A stretch of 64,000 bases of DNA, taken from Mesorhizobium sp. B2-7-2. Lineage in GTDB: Bacteria; Pseudomonadota; Alphaproteobacteria; Rhizobiales; Rhizobiaceae. A program made the position numbers and the translations under genes. Shown piece after piece: positions 63,531-64,000 of this stretch. Every line of letters starts with the position of its first letter. The stretch's first letter is position 1. Location of the stretch: positions 1 to 64,000 of the forward strand of contig NZ_VFTZ01000026.1 of NCBI RefSeq assembly GCF_006440775.1, read 5' to 3'. The notes below the pieces were generated by a model. The model was not told the DNA's origin and ran no database searches. It worked only from the letters and a program-made list of their open reading frames with translations.

Positions 63531-64000
63531 TCACTTCTTGTCGTAGAGCTTCAGGATCGGCTCGACGCTGGAAGCGTCGTAGAGACCGAATGTGTGGATG
63601 TCGTAGCCGATCGGCTCGCCCGAAGCCGCGAGACCGAGCAGCGCGACCGGCATGAAGCCTTGCGCCGACGGGTACTGCCAGGCGGCGGCATTGACGAAGC
63701 CGTCCTTGACAGCCTGCGCCGTCTCCTTGGAATTGCCCCAGCCGACGACCGGGATCTTGCCGGCCGGAATGCCGGCGCCGTCGAACACCCGCTTGACGCT
63801 GGCCGCCACGGAATCGCCGAGCGCGATGATCGCCGGCGGATTGTTGGCGACCATGTAGTCAGTCATTTTGGCGATGATGCCGGCCGGATCGGTGCCGCAA
63901 TCGACCACGTCATATTTGATGCCGAGCGGATCGAAGACGCCGGCGATGCCTTCCGTCTCGAGCTGCTGGTAGCTGGCGCCGGGCACCTCGACCGGGAGAA
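63531..64000 (-). CDS. Sugar ABC transporter substrate-binding protein, partial (runs off the window)
   Basis: The C-terminal 156 or so residues of a ribose-fold periplasmic binding protein are present: MVANNPPAIIALGDSVAASVKRVFDGAG and the closing VEPILKLYDKK. The frame is open to the window edge, so the start lies beyond 64000. It is the upstream gene of the operon that ends with the PanB-like gene. Confidence 0.88.
   Translation of the reverse strand, partial: LPVEVPGASYQQLETEGIAGVFDPLGIKYDVVDCGTDPAGIIAKMTDYMVANNPPAIIALGDSVAASVKRVFDGAGIPAGKIPVVGWGNSKETAQAVKDGFVNAAAWQYPSAQGFMPVALLGLAASGEPIGYDIHTFGLYDASSVEPILKLYDKK

Overview
The window reads as a chromosomal segment of a Mesorhizobium-like alphaproteobacterium (Rhizobiales). 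This rests on the high G+C, the density of ABC importers for peptides, sulfate and sugars, the tamA-tamB and A2M-pbpC pairs, a DUF3175 protein, and several families of palindromic intergenic repeats of the kind rhizobia carry. I saw no tRNA, rRNA, CRISPR array, insertion sequence or prophage. The species call is an inference from gene content.

Layout. 190-6583 (minus) is a dipeptide/oligopeptide ABC operon: Tat-exported binding protein, two permeases and a fused double ATPase. 6846-14830 (minus) holds tamB and tamA, the outer-membrane translocation module; TamB is enlarged by an internal duplication. 15108-23560 (plus) is an envelope operon: a PAN-domain alpha-2-macroglobulin, penicillin-binding protein 1C and a VanX-type D-Ala-D-Ala dipeptidase. 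23760-30327 is a sulfate-uptake locus (sbp, cysT, cysW, cysA, a second sbp and an Rrf2 regulator with four cysteines), with a vapBC toxin-antitoxin pair between cysA and the second sbp. 30417-31562 is a degenerate lipid A acyltransferase-like gene.

31575-38154 (minus) is a gluconate-type regulon: GntR-like LacI repressor, ribose-type (CUT2) ABC importer and gluconokinase. A perfect 16-bp palindrome of the GntR operator type lies upstream of the importer. An MFS carrier and a DUF3175 gene follow. 40411-46582 holds a FadR-type GntR regulator, an NAD-dependent epimerase, a beta-hydroxyacid dehydrogenase and a FrcBCA-like sugar importer. Both divergent promoters here carry the same TTGTC-N-GACAA-type operator, so I propose one regulon.

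46885-64000 is the most unusual part: two convergent operons. The plus operon encodes an AraC regulator, an SRPBCC protein, a three-component molybdenum hydroxylase with its large subunit split in two, CoxD/CoxE-like maturation proteins, an amidohydrolase, an ornithine cyclodeaminase-like protein and a histidine ammonia-lyase homologue that lacks the Ala-Ser-Gly needed to build the MIO cofactor. The minus operon encodes a sugar ABC importer, a DUF4432 aldose-epimerase-like protein, a membrane desaturase/hydroxylase, a Rieske ferredoxin and a divergent PanB-like protein. Together they look like an undescribed catabolic route for a nitrogen-containing, possibly sugar-linked, plant compound. The substrate cannot be read from the sequence.

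Several intergenic gaps hold palindromic repeat elements (20611-20687, 40133-40296, 46584-46735, 47713-47765, 53021-53180, 55221-55440), some with near-identical relatives inside the window.
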